Positions 19,100 to 27,697 of a stretch of 64,000 nucleotides of DNA are shown in pieces. Below the pieces are notes generated by a model. The model was not told the origin of the DNA. It saw nothing but the letters and a program-made list of their open reading frames with translations, and searched no databases. How positions within the stretch are numbered: the first letter of the stretch is position 1; each line of letters starts with the position of its first letter. The position numbers were made by a program, and so were the translations under genes. Origin of the DNA: Neisseria mucosa (lineage in GTDB: Bacteria > Pseudomonadota > Gammaproteobacteria > Burkholderiales > Neisseriaceae); the NCBI RefSeq assembly GCF_003044445.1, contig NZ_POWX01000001.1, positions 155,949 to 219,948 of the forward strand, written 5' to 3'.

Positions 19100-19693
19100 A
19101 TGTTCAAAAAAATCCTCGTTTTTATATTGGTTTTATTCTTTACCGCTGCGCTTTTGCCGCTGTGGATTATGTGGCGCGATTTTCAGGTGTCGCGGTTGGA
19201 TGCGGATACGGTGCGTCCGGCGGATGCTGCGGTTGTGCTTTCGACCCGTGCTTATGAAGGGGGTCGTCTGAATCCTTGTTTGGTGGCGCGCGTTGAAGCG
19301 GCCGTCGAGCTGTATCGTGCCGGCAAGGTGAAGAAGCTGGTGATGACGGGAGGAATCAGCCGTGATTTGCAGTCTTCCGCGGGCAATATGCAGATGATTG
19401 CGGAGAAAATGGGCGTACCGAAGGCAGATATTATTCAGGAACGGGAAGCGGGCAATACGTTTGAAAACATCGTGTTCAGCCGAAAATTTATCGAAAACAG
19501 CCCACGCGTCGTCATCGTCAGCGCCGGTTTTCATTTGGCGCGGGCGCGGATGATGGCGGACAAGCAGTGGCAGGGACACGATATTCAGGTGTATGCCGCG
19601 CCGTTTTGTTCCGAGCCCTACGGCGGCTACGGTTTCACGGTATTGCGCGAGTCGGCGGCGTTTGTCAAAAACGCTTTGAAGGGAAGGTTGTAG
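19100..19693 (+). CDS. DUF218/YdcF-SanA family membrane-anchored protein
   Basis: A 197-residue protein with one N-terminal transmembrane helix (about residues 4-24) and a DUF218 domain: ADAAVVLSTRAYEGGRLNP, LYRAGKVKKLVMTGG, EREAGNTFENIVFS and VVIVSAGFHLARARM. The start at 19100 has AGGA five bases upstream; a longer frame from 19019 begins with an unlikely polar stretch. Relatives (SanA, YdcF) are implicated in envelope barrier function, but their activity is not defined. It is followed by purB after about 100 bases. Confidence 0.82.
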   Translation: MFKKILVFILVLFFTAALLPLWIMWRDFQVSRLDADTVRPADAAVVLSTRAYEGGRLNPCLVARVEAAVELYRAGKVKKLVMTGGISRDLQSSAGNMQMIAEKMGVPKADIIQEREAGNTFENIVFSRKFIENSPRVVIVSAGFHLARARMMADKQWQGHDIQVYAAPFCSEPYGGYGFTVLRESAAFVKNALKGRL

Positions 19694-19793
19694 TTTCAGA
19701 CGACCCGAAGTTGCCGGGTCAAATCATGTATAATTGCAAACAATTTGACTGTTTGATTTAACCGTTTGACCGACCTACCGACAGGACTCCGAC

Positions 19794-21164
19794 ATGATTA
19801 ACCCTATCGCTGCACTTTCCCCCCTAGACGGCCGCTACGCCAAATCCGTTGAAGCATTGCGTCCGATTTTCTCCGAATACGGCCTGATGAGGGCGCGCGT
19901 CAAAGTCGAATTGAGCTGGCTCAAAGCCCTCGCCGCCGAACCGAAAATCACCGAAATTCCCGCCTTCAGCGATTTCACGCTTGCCGAAATCGACAAAGTC
20001 ATCGAAAACTTTTCATTGGAAGACGCAGCCGCCGTCAAATCCATCGAAGCGACCACCAATCATGATGTCAAAGCCATCGAATACTGGCTTAAAGAACGCT
20101 TCGCCGGCGTACCCGAAGTCGCCGCCGCCAGCGAGTTCATCCACTTCGCCTGCACCAGCGAGGACATCAACAACCTGTCCCACGCCCTGATGCTGCAAGA
20201 AGCGCGCGAAACCGTCATCCTGCCGAAACTTGCCGAAATCATCGAAAAACTTACCGGCATGGCGCACGACCTTGCCGCCGTCCCCATGATGAGCCGCACC
20301 CACGGTCAGCCCGCCACACCGACCACTTTGGGCAAAGAAACCGCCAACATCGTGTACCGCCTGCAACGCCAGTTTAAAAACCTTCAGGCGCAAGAATTTC
20401 TCGGCAAAATCAACGGCGCGGTCGGCAACTACAACGCCCACATGGTCGCCTATCCCGACGTCGATTGGGAAACCCACTGCCGCAACTTCGTCGAAATCGG
20501 CCTCGGTCTGGCCTTCAACCCCTACACCATCCAAATCGAACCGCACGACTACATGGCTGAATTCTTCCAAACCCTCAGCCGCATCAACACCATCTTGATC
20601 GACTTCAACCGCGACGTTTGGGGTTATATTTCATTGGGTTACTTCAAACAAAAAGTCAAAGCAGGCGAAGTCGGCTCTTCCACCATGCCGCACAAAGTCA
20701 ACCCCATCGACTTTGAAAACTCCGAAGGCAACCTTGGCATGGCCAACGCCGTATTGGGCTTCTTATCCGAAAAACTGCCCGTTTCCCGCTGGCAGCGCGA
20801 TCTGACCGACAGCACCGTCCTGCGCAATATGGGCGTAGGCGTAGGCTATGCCGTGTTAGGTTTCGCCGCCCACCTGCGCGGCCTGAACAAACTCGAACCC
20901 AACCCCGCCGCACTGGCTGCCGATTTGGATGCCACTTGGGAGTTGCTCGCCGAACCGATTCAAACCGTGATGCGCCGCCACGGCGTCGCCAATCCTTACG
21001 AAAAACTGAAAGACCTGACACGCGGCAAAGGCGGCATCACGCCCGAAGTGCTGAAAGTCTTCATCGAATCGCTGGAAATCCCCGCCGAAGCCAAAGCCCA
21101 ACTGCTCGCCCTGACCCCCGCGCTGTACATCGGCAAAGCGGAAGAATTGGCGAAACGGATTTGA
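19794..21164 (+). CDS. purB: Adenylosuccinate lyase
   Basis: Catalyses two beta-eliminations in purine synthesis: SAICAR to AICAR, and adenylosuccinate to AMP. The 456-residue protein has the fumarase/aspartase superfamily signature GSSTMPHKVNPIDFEN near residue 300 with the mobile catalytic serine. It also has the MSRTHGQPATPTTLGKE segment with its conserved histidine, and the N-terminal SPLDGRY motif of the bacterial PurB group. A possible -10 element TATAAT lies at 19729-19734, but no good -35 is visible. Confidence 0.97.
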   Translation: MINPIAALSPLDGRYAKSVEALRPIFSEYGLMRARVKVELSWLKALAAEPKITEIPAFSDFTLAEIDKVIENFSLEDAAAVKSIEATTNHDVKAIEYWLKERFAGVPEVAAASEFIHFACTSEDINNLSHALMLQEARETVILPKLAEIIEKLTGMAHDLAAVPMMSRTHGQPATPTTLGKETANIVYRLQRQFKNLQAQEFLGKINGAVGNYNAHMVAYPDVDWETHCRNFVEIGLGLAFNPYTIQIEPHDYMAEFFQTLSRINTILIDFNRDVWGYISLGYFKQKVKAGEVGSSTMPHKVNPIDFENSEGNLGMANAVLGFLSEKLPVSRWQRDLTDSTVLRNMGVGVGYAVLGFAAHLRGLNKLEPNPAALAADLDATWELLAEPIQTVMRRHGVANPYEKLKDLTRGKGGITPEVLKVFIESLEIPAEAKAQLLALTPALYIGKAEELAKRI

Positions 21165-21197
21165 TGCAGCCTTGATGATTTGAGATTGAGTTGAAAC

Positions 21198-21243
21198 AAA
21201 AGGTCGTCTGAAAACCAAGATTCAGGTTTTTCAGACGACCTTT
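21198..21243 (+). terminator. Terminator of purB (uptake-sequence pair)
   Basis: AAAAGGTCGTCTGAAAACC pairs with the inverted copy GTTTTTCAGACGACCTTT after a ten-base loop. Confidence 0.8.
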
Positions 21244-21256
21244 CGTCATATTAAGA

Positions 21257-21340
21257 GTAGCGTGGGCTTTGCCCACGACTTTTAACCCAGACATCAGAAT
21301 CCAATCATTTCTATTCATTCGTGGGTAAAACCCACGCTAC
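21257..21340. repeat. GTAGCGTGGGC inverted-repeat element
   Basis: GTAGCGTGGGCTTTGCCCACG and CGTGGGTAAAACCCACGCTAC bound an 84-bp unit, each end itself being a small hairpin. The same family appears at 22441-22532, 56429-56522 and 56794-56888, with a single half at 21432-21451. Class not recognised. Confidence 0.75.
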
Positions 21341-21550
21341 GGGCTTAGTTTTTGATACGGAACTCGCCACTAGCTGTCATTCCCGCCCCCGCCTACGCGA
21401 GGACATTGCTGATTTGAATTGACTATATTCAGCGGGCAAAGCCCATGCTACGGGGTTCGGCTTATCCACAGCGTGTTTTGATTCATCGAGGTCGTCTGAA
21501 AACTGGGAAACCAAAGTTTTCAGACGACTTTTTTCAATCTTAGAGCGTGT

Positions 21551-22000
21551 TCATAGTCTTCGTAGCAGGACTCCCAAGAAAGCCAAAGCTACCATTTGCA
21601 GACTGGTACTCAACTTACGCTCGCAGTTTTTCCAAAGCCGCCTGTTCTTTTCCAACCAGGAAAAGCTGCGCTCTACTACCCATCGCTTCGGCAATACTGC
21701 AAAACGGTGCAATTCGTTTCGTTTGGCAATCTCTACCTCCGCACCAATCAACTCCTGTACCGACGAAGCAAATGCCTTACCCGTGTAACCACCGTCAGCA
21801 AGGATTTTTTGTATCGCACCAAGATTATCCCGCCCACGTTCCAATGCCACCAGGCAGCCTTTTCTATCCGTAACATCCGCCGTCGTTACCGCAAGGGCAT
21901 GCGGCAAACCTTGCGTGTCAACCGCTATATGTCGCTTGATACCGCTAACCTTCTTGCCCGCATCGTAGCCTTTTTCCATGGCGGTATCCGTGTTCTTCAC
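21551..22000 (-). CDS. IS5-family transposase, catalytic frame
   Basis: The 149-residue part from the first ATG contains DGGYTGKAF and VVERSFSWLEKNRRL with the second aspartate and the glutamate of the DDE triad. The frame is open upstream to the A7 run, and that extra part contains IIDAQSVK with the first aspartate. Production of the full enzyme therefore needs a frame change at 22074-22080, by transcriptional slippage or a one-base length change in the run. Confidence 0.8.
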   Translation of the reverse strand: MKNTDTAMEKGYDAGKKVSGIKRHIAVDTQGLPHALAVTTADVTDRKGCLVALERGRDNLGAIQKILADGGYTGKAFASSVQELIGAEVEIAKRNELHRFAVLPKRWVVERSFSWLEKNRRLWKNCERKLSTSLQMVALAFLGVLLRRL

Positions 22001-22034
22001 ACTCTGCGCATCAATAATCAGGAAAGTAGTTGCT

Positions 22035-22343
22035 TCATGGCGCCCCTGCTTGCGGCGCTCCGCAACTACCTGATTTTTTTAATGCTTCCTCAAGGATGCT
22101 GATGCCACTCTCGCGTGGTTTGGTCCATCTCTGGAAGTAGGAATGCACGGTGCGCCATTTGGGGAAGTCGCCCGGCAAAGCGCGCCAGGAGCAGCCAGTG
22201 CGTTGCAGGTAGAGAATGGCACAAAAGACATCGTACAAGTCCACCTGGCGTGGCGCTGTGCGTTTACGGGCACTTTCCAGCAGGGGAAGGAGAGGCGCAA
22301 ATTGCTCGCGACTGATATCGCTTGGGTAGGTTTTTCTGTTCAT
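22035..22343 (-). CDS. IS5-family transposase, N-terminal frame
   Basis: A 102-residue frame with the N-terminal DUF4096-type DNA-binding domain of IS5 transposases (SDISREQFAPLLPLLE and GCSWRALPGDFPKWRTVHSYFQRW). A run of seven A residues at 22074-22080 lies near its end; reading with six or the equivalent slippage joins it to the catalytic frame. As written it ends 34 residues after the slip site without catalytic residues. Confidence 0.8.
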   Translation of the reverse strand: MNRKTYPSDISREQFAPLLPLLESARKRTAPRQVDLYDVFCAILYLQRTGCSWRALPGDFPKWRTVHSYFQRWTKPRESGISILEEALKKSGSCGAPQAGAP

Positions 22344-22440
22344 GCCGATAGTTTACAGCAGAGGCTGAGACAATGAACACGTTCTTAAATCCCACTTCTT
22401 AATCAGAACAGTAAATAGATAAGACACCCTCAAAACAAAC

Positions 22441-22532
22441 GTAGCGCGGGTTCTACCCGCGAAGCAGATGTCAGCACAAATACCCGAATCAGACTGACGG
22501 ACAGCAAAGCTCGCGGGCAAAGCCCACGCTAC
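22441..22532. repeat. GTAGCGTGGGC-family inverted-repeat element
   Basis: GTAGCGCGGGTTCTACCCGCG opens and GCGGGCAAAGCCCACGCTAC closes a 92-bp unit just outside the IS5-family element. The two halves are more diverged than in the copy at 21257. Confidence 0.65.
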
Positions 22533-22634
22533 GGGGTTAGGTTATCTCAAGCGTGTTTTGATTAATAAAGGTCGTCTGAAAACCGTGTCCGGCTTTGCAG
22601 CATAACCAATCTGCCTGTCGGTACGACTTTTCAC

Positions 22635-23342
22635 TTACGCTTCAAACGCATCCAGCCAAATCTGCCAGCTTTCGTCGGTATCGGCACAGACGGTCAGGAT
22701 TTCGCCGTTTTCGATGCTTTGGAACGACAGGCTTCGGGCGTGGAGCATGAGGCGGGTGGGGCCGAGGTGGGCGGCGGTGGCGTGATTTTGGCGCAGGTCG
22801 CCGTAGTTGGTGTCGCCGACGATGGGGTGGAAGATGTGTTTCATGTGGCGGCGCAGTTGGTGTTTGCGGCCTGTGTGCGGGATGAGTTCTGCCCACGAGT
22901 AGCGCGAGGTCGGGTAGCGGGCGGCGGATTGGAAGGGCAATTCGGTGCGCGCAAGGCAGCGGTATCGGGTTTGGGCTTCTTGGAGGGTGGCTTCGGTTTG
23001 GGATTCGGCGATTTTGTCGGGCTGATATTTGAGGGGGTAGTCGATGAGTCCGTCGTCGGGCAAATATCCGCGCACGATTGCCCAGTAGGTTTTGCGTGTG
23101 GTTTTTTGTTCGAACTGCTGCGTCAGCAGGCGGGCGGCTTCGGGGTCAAGGGCAAACAGGAGGACGCCGGATGTGGGGCGGTCGAGGCGGTGGGCGGGAT
23201 AGACGTGTTGTCCGATTTGGTCGCGCAGGGTCTGCATGACGAACTGTGTTTCGTGGCGGTCGAGCCAGCTTCGGTGGACGAGCATTCCAGCGGGTTTGTT
23301 GACGGCGATGGTGCGGCTGTCGCGGTAGAGGATGTCGAGCAT
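22635..23342 (-). CDS. truC: tRNA pseudouridine(65) synthase TruC
   Basis: RluA-family pseudouridine synthase. The ATG at 23342 (235 residues) matches the known N-terminus MLDILYRDSRTIAVNKPAGMLVHRSWLDRHE; the longer upstream frame is not conserved. The catalytic aspartate is D54 in HRLDRPTSGVLL. The TruC-specific pattern GRKHQLRRHMKHIFHPIVGDTNYGDLRQN is present at about residues 157-190, which separates it from RluA, RluC and RluD. It is divergent from the LOG-family gene, with about 185 bases between starts. Confidence 0.92.
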   Translation of the reverse strand: MLDILYRDSRTIAVNKPAGMLVHRSWLDRHETQFVMQTLRDQIGQHVYPAHRLDRPTSGVLLFALDPEAARLLTQQFEQKTTRKTYWAIVRGYLPDDGLIDYPLKYQPDKIAESQTEATLQEAQTRYRCLARTELPFQSAARYPTSRYSWAELIPHTGRKHQLRRHMKHIFHPIVGDTNYGDLRQNHATAAHLGPTRLMLHARSLSFQSIENGEILTVCADTDESWQIWLDAFEA

Positions 23343-23527
23343 GGCAGGATATGGGCGGAAATGGGGGATTGTAACGCAAGCGGTCGCGGCTGCAATGGCA
23401 ATCTTGGGCTGGAACGCATGATTCGGTTCAAATAAGGAACACTTGCTGCCGTTCATGTTTGCGTTTTCAGACGACCTCGGGTTCTGTCGGTTACAATGTG
23501 GGGGTTCAACAAGATGAAGGAAAAACT

Positions 23528-24256
23528 GTGAGCCTGCTCAAAAAACTGCCCAAGCCTATGCTGACCGATGAGGCGCGCCGCGAGATTCAGGCGCGGGAGT
23601 CGTATCATGTTTTGAAGATTATTTCGGAATTTGTCGAGGCGGGCGAGGAGCTGCGGGCAATTCAGCCTGCGGTCAGCATTTACGGCAGTGCGCGCACGCC
23701 GGAAAACCATCCCGACTACGAATTTACGCTGCGGCTGGCGCGCAAGCTCTCGGATGCCGGTTTTTCCGTTATTTCGGGCGGCGGGCCGGGGATTATGGAA
23801 GCGGCGAACAAGGGCGCGTTTGCGGGCGCAAGCCCGGCGGTGGGGCTGAATATCGTGTTGCCGCACGAGCAAAAAGCCAATCCGTATCAGGATTTGTCCA
23901 TCAAGTTCCAACATTTCTTCCCGCGCAAAGTGATGTTTGTGAAACACGCGGTTGCGTATGTCGTCATGCCCGGCGGCTTCGGCACGCTGGACGAATTGTT
24001 TGAAAGCCTGACGCTGGTGCAGACAGGCAAAACGCCCGACCGTCCGATTATCTTGGTGGGCAAGGATTTCTGGTCGGGCTTGTTGGACTGGATACGCAAA
24101 GAGCTGCTCGGGCGCGGGCTGATTTCGGAAGCAGATATGGATTTAATCCGACTGATCGACGGCGAAGACGAAATCATCGAAGAAATCTTCGCGCATTACG
24201 AAAACCGCTTGGAAGATTTTTCCGAAGGCGTCAACGCGTGGTCGCTCGGATTGTGA
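23528..24256 (+). CDS. LOG-family (TIGR00730) nucleotide phosphoribohydrolase-like protein
   Basis: A GTG start at 23528 with AAGGA upstream gives 242 residues (VSLLKKLPKPM...). The Rossmann-type lysine-decarboxylase-like fold has the motifs GGGPGIMEAANKGAF and PGGFGTLDELFE, the nucleotide-monophosphate binding signature of LOG proteins. Characterised relatives cleave ribose 5-phosphate from nucleotide monophosphates (cytokinin activation in plants, purine nucleotide recycling in bacteria). The exact substrate here is unknown. Confidence 0.87.
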   Translation: MSLLKKLPKPMLTDEARREIQARESYHVLKIISEFVEAGEELRAIQPAVSIYGSARTPENHPDYEFTLRLARKLSDAGFSVISGGGPGIMEAANKGAFAGASPAVGLNIVLPHEQKANPYQDLSIKFQHFFPRKVMFVKHAVAYVVMPGGFGTLDELFESLTLVQTGKTPDRPIILVGKDFWSGLLDWIRKELLGRGLISEADMDLIRLIDGEDEIIEEIFAHYENRLEDFSEGVNAWSLGL

Positions 24257-24352
24257 CGGGTTGAGAGGTCGTCTGAAAACCTTCCGAATCTCGCGGGTGA
24301 GTTGAAATCAAGACAAGCGGCAACGCCGTATCGGTTTCCAGTTAACCCGATA

Positions 24353-24422
24353 TATAGTGGATTAAATTTAAATCAGGACAAGGCGAGGCAACGCCGTACT
24401 GGTTTAAATTTAATCCACTATA
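24353..24422. repeat. Correia element with internal deletion (70 bp)
   Basis: Both terminal repeats (TATAGTGGATTAAATTTAAA and its inverse) are intact, but the centre is reduced to about 30 bases. The segment equivalent to the GCCGCAGACAGTACAGATAG core of the 107-bp copies is missing. It lies about 110 bases upstream of rsgA. Confidence 0.85.
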
Positions 24423-24531
24423 GAATCGTTTCAGACGACCCCTGCCTATTTCGGTACAATACCTTTTCGCCGCAAGGCTGCCATGCCGCTGCGAATATTC
24501 CCTTTATCCAATCCACCCGATCCAACCGTTC

Positions 24532-25398
24532 ATGACCGATACCGCTCAAATCATTACCAGCTACGGCCGCCGCTACATCGTGCGCACGCCCGACGGCAAA
24601 ACCTACGAAGCCAGCACGCGCAAAAAGCGGGTGGACTTCGCCTGCGGCGACCGCGTGCATATCCAAAACCTCAACGCCGAACAAGCCGTCATCGAAGACT
24701 ACCTGCCGCGCGAAAGCCTGCTCTACCGCCAAGACGCTTGGAAAACCAAGCTCATCGCCGCCAACGTCAGCCAGCTCCTTATCGTTACCGCCGCCGTTCC
24801 CTCTCCCAGTGAAGCCCTGCTGCAACGCGCCCTCCTAGCCGCCGAAGCCGCGGGCATCCAAGCCGTCATCGTCCTGAACAAAGCCGACCTGCCCGAAACC
24901 GCCCTCTGGCGCGAAAAACTCAAATTCTACGAAACGCTCGGTTATCCCGTCATCGAAACCCGCGCATTGGAAAACGCCGACGTCCTGCGCCCCGTCCTGC
25001 AAGGGCATACCAACATCCTGCTCGGACAAAGCGGCATGGGCAAATCCACCCTGACCAACGCCCTCTTGGGCAACCAAACCGCCCGCACCGGCGACATCTC
25101 CACCGCGCTCGATTCAGGCAAACACACCACTACCCACGCCCAGCTTTACGATTTAAACGAAGCAACCCAATTAATCGACTCACCCGGTTTGCAAGAATTT
25201 GGCCTGCACCACCTCCAAGCCGCCGACCTGCTGCAATACTTCCCCGACCTGCTCCACCTCGTCGGGCAATGCCGCTTCCACAACTGCACCCACCGCGCCG
25301 AACCCGGCTGCGCCGTCAAAGCCGCCGCAGAAGCAGGCGAAGCCAAACCCGAACGCATCGAATTTTTGCAACGGATAACGGATGAGTTGTTGAGATAG
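24532..25398 (+). CDS. rsgA: Small ribosomal subunit biogenesis GTPase RsgA
   Basis: Circularly permuted GTPase that assists late maturation of the 30S subunit. The 288 residues hold an N-terminal OB fold (about 1-65). The permuted G motifs follow in the order NKAD (116-119), GQSGMGKST (165-173) and DSPG (216-219). A zinc-binding C-terminal region has C247, C252, H254 and C260. It is somewhat shorter than the E. coli protein because the N-terminal extension is short. An uptake-sequence terminator follows. Confidence 0.95.
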   Translation: MTDTAQIITSYGRRYIVRTPDGKTYEASTRKKRVDFACGDRVHIQNLNAEQAVIEDYLPRESLLYRQDAWKTKLIAANVSQLLIVTAAVPSPSEALLQRALLAAEAAGIQAVIVLNKADLPETALWREKLKFYETLGYPVIETRALENADVLRPVLQGHTNILLGQSGMGKSTLTNALLGNQTARTGDISTALDSGKHTTTHAQLYDLNEATQLIDSPGLQEFGLHHLQAADLLQYFPDLLHLVGQCRFHNCTHRAEPGCAVKAAAEAGEAKPERIEFLQRITDELLR

Positions 25399-25435
25399 GG
25401 TAGGCAATCGGAATTGTCTTTGTGAAATAAAAAAA

Positions 25436-25481
25436 CGTCGTCTGAAAACTTGTAAAACAGGTTTTTCAGACGACCTTTTTT
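25436..25481. terminator. Bidirectional terminator between rsgA and the RNB gene
   Basis: GTCGTCTGAAAAC and GTTTTTCAGACGACC form a stem with A and T runs on the two sides, fitting two convergent genes. Confidence 0.8.
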
Positions 25482-25494
25482 CATAACGGCAAAC

Positions 25495-27357
25495 TTACGC
25501 AACCGCAGGGGCAACGGCTTTCACATAATTCAGCGCGATAAATTGCTTTTCGGGGTCAAGCTCGGTGATTTTGAGCAGGACTTGCGTTTTAGGCAGCGCG
25601 TCAAACGGGATGCCGGTGGCGCGCGTTACCAGCGGCAGGCCTTCGATGCGGACGAGGTCTTCTTTGAGGATGGTTGCGGTCAGCTCGCTTGTGCCTTGCT
25701 GTTGCAGGTACACGAGGCTCCAGTAGGCTTCCATCTGCCGTTGGAAATCGGCGTAGGCGGCGTAGGCGGTGTCGAAATCGCGCAGTGCGGCGAAGAGTTC
25801 GGCATCGCTTTGCTGGAAGAGCGGCTCGGCGGTGTCGTCTATCAGGCTGAGGAGTTGTTTTTGATTGATGTAGTCGGCGGCGCGGCGCAGCGGCGAGGTG
25901 AACCAGCCGTAATGTTGCACGCCCATGCCGATGTGCGGCTCGGATTTGGTGCTCATGCGCACTTTTCCGGCGGGTTGCACGCGGAAGAGGCCGGGCAGGT
26001 CGTTGTCATGGAGCATCTGCGCCCAAGTGCTGTTAGCCAAAATCATCATTTCGCTGACCAGCATATCGATGGGCGAACCGCGTTCGCGGCGGACGACGGA
26101 GACTTTGCCTGCTTCATCCAATTCGATGCTGTAATCGTATTGCGGCGCGCGGTCGGGTTCGTATTTGCCGCGTGCTTTTTGCAGGGCGACGGCGAATTGG
26201 TGGAACCAAATCAGGTCTTGATGGTGGGCGAACATCATTTCGCCGGCTTCGTCCAAGCCGGTTTCAGCGTTGAAATGCGGCTCGATGGTTTGAATGCGCA
26301 GGTTTTCAGCGATGTTGACGGCTTCGATTTTGCAGGTCGGCTCGCCGACGTTGAACTCGCTGTCCACATCAAAATAAATGCTGACGGCAGGACGGTACGC
26401 GCCCGCATCGAGGCTGAACGCGGCAATCCAGTTTTCGGGCAGCATGGTGATTTTGCCGCCAGGAAAATAGACCGTGCTCAAGCGTTCCATGATGTTTTTT
26501 TCCATTTTGTCGCCCGGTTTAACGGCGAGCGACGGTGCGGCGATGTGGATGCCGACGCGTTTCGTGCCGTTGCCCAAATCGGTCAGGCTCAAGGCGTCGT
26601 CCACTTCGGTGGTCGATTCGTCGTCGATGGAAAAGGCGGTAACGTCGGCCTTGGGCAGGTCGGGCAGGTCGGGCAGGGGGAGGTCGGGGAAACCTGTTCC
26701 TTTGGGGAAGTATTTGATTTCAAACCCGTCTTGCAGATATTGGGGAATGGACGTAATGCCGCCTGTTTTTTTCGCCAATTCATAGGCGGAGGTTTTCAGC
26801 GCGTCGGCGGCTTTGGTAAAGGCTTTGTAGGTCAGCGACTGCTTGTCGGGCGCGTGCAGGATGGTTTTCAAATCCGCCGCGATTTCAGACGGCATCTCGC
26901 CGCGTTTCAAGGCTTCCGCCCAAGCGTCGATTTGCGCGTCTTGCTGTTTTTTGCGTTCGATGGCGGCAAGTGCCTGTTTCAAAGTTTCTTCGGGCGCGGC
27001 TTTGAACACGCCTTTGGCTTTTTTGTAGAAATACATCGGCGCGGCGTACAGCGCAATCAAGGTCGCCGCCAGCTCGGTTTTGGTCGGCGCATGGCCGTAA
27101 TATTCTTCGGCAATCGCCTCGGCGGAAAATTCTTCTTCGCCGCATACTTCCCACAATAAATCGGTGTCGATGTCCGCCGCCTGCGCCTGCGCGTTTTCCA
27201 AAAACGCCGCCATGTCGCCGTCGAACTCGGTAAAGACGTTGTTCGCCTTCACTTTGGTGCGTTTGCCGTGTTGGGTATCGACTTGGTAGGTGGCGTCGTT
27301 TTTTTGGACGATGGCGGCGACTTTGAATTGGCCGGACTCTTCATAAAAGATATTCAT
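25495..27357 (-). CDS. RNB-domain 3'-5' exoribonuclease (RNase II type)
   Basis: The 620-residue protein carries the RNB catalytic core starting at about residue 245 with AFSIDDESTTEVDDALS, whose aspartates bind the catalytic magnesium. GIHIAAPSLAVKPGDKME and RVQPAGKVRMSTKSEPHIGMGVQHYGWFTSPLRRAADYIN follow. The N-terminal 200 residues do not look like classical cold-shock domains. It therefore resembles the shorter RNase II-like enzymes found in beta-proteobacteria rather than RNase R. An exact ATGCCGTCTGAA, the meningococcal uptake dialect, lies inside the gene at 26884-26895 and encodes MPSE. Confidence 0.88.
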   Translation of the reverse strand: MNIFYEESGQFKVAAIVQKNDATYQVDTQHGKRTKVKANNVFTEFDGDMAAFLENAQAQAADIDTDLLWEVCGEEEFSAEAIAEEYYGHAPTKTELAATLIALYAAPMYFYKKAKGVFKAAPEETLKQALAAIERKKQQDAQIDAWAEALKRGEMPSEIAADLKTILHAPDKQSLTYKAFTKAADALKTSAYELAKKTGGITSIPQYLQDGFEIKYFPKGTGFPDLPLPDLPDLPKADVTAFSIDDESTTEVDDALSLTDLGNGTKRVGIHIAAPSLAVKPGDKMEKNIMERLSTVYFPGGKITMLPENWIAAFSLDAGAYRPAVSIYFDVDSEFNVGEPTCKIEAVNIAENLRIQTIEPHFNAETGLDEAGEMMFAHHQDLIWFHQFAVALQKARGKYEPDRAPQYDYSIELDEAGKVSVVRRERGSPIDMLVSEMMILANSTWAQMLHDNDLPGLFRVQPAGKVRMSTKSEPHIGMGVQHYGWFTSPLRRAADYINQKQLLSLIDDTAEPLFQQSDAELFAALRDFDTAYAAYADFQRQMEAYWSLVYLQQQGTSELTATILKEDLVRIEGLPLVTRATGIPFDALPKTQVLLKITELDPEKQFIALNYVKAVAPAVA

Positions 27358-27697
27358 GTATTGCTGCTGTCAGGTTGAAGTGGGAAACGGGCGATTTTAG
27401 CAGATTCTTACTGATAAAGACGGACAAAAGGTCGTCTGAAAAACTTGCCCTCCCTTTCCCATTTCATTGAAACCGCCTTTTCAGACGACCTCCGCCTACT
27501 TTGACCGCGCTCAAACCTGTTGCGCTCCGCCCATGCTGCCTGATTTGAAATAATTTGTTTAAAAATAAAAGGATAGGTTTGCATTCTGCCCGAGGTCGTC
27601 TGAAAGTCTGCGCTTTGCAAACCTGTGGTTTAGGATTAGTATAACTATACCAATTTATCCTAAATCCATTTCAAATCATTCACTTCGGAGAGATTCC
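27358..27697. other. Intergenic region with uptake-sequence hairpin and possible promoter
   Basis: An inverted uptake pair occupies about 27427-27492 with a 30-base loop. Further on, TTGCAA (27615) and TATAAC (27640) could form a poorly spaced promoter (19 bases) for the acyl-CoA dehydrogenase. They overlap a small palindrome, GTATA-AC-TATAC (27639-27650), that might be an operator. No gene is seen. Confidence 0.4.

Larger units (their letters stand above)
21543..22384 (-). mobile_element. IS5-family insertion sequence (about 842 bp)
   Basis: The ends GAGCGTGTTCATAGTCT and (inverted) GAACGTGTTCATTGTCT match at 15 of 17 positions. TTA directly flanks both ends (21540-21542 and 22385-22387), consistent with a short target duplication. 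Inside are two overlapping minus-strand frames encoding a DDE transposase of the IS5 family, IS427-like group. It inserted into intergenic repeat DNA between purB and truC and does not break a visible gene. Confidence 0.85.

Noticed and set aside
25543..27159. A 538-residue open frame antisense to the RNB ribonuclease gene
   Set aside because: It mirrors the codon pattern of the real gene, has no ribosome site and shows low-complexity composition (rich in F, G, V, H).
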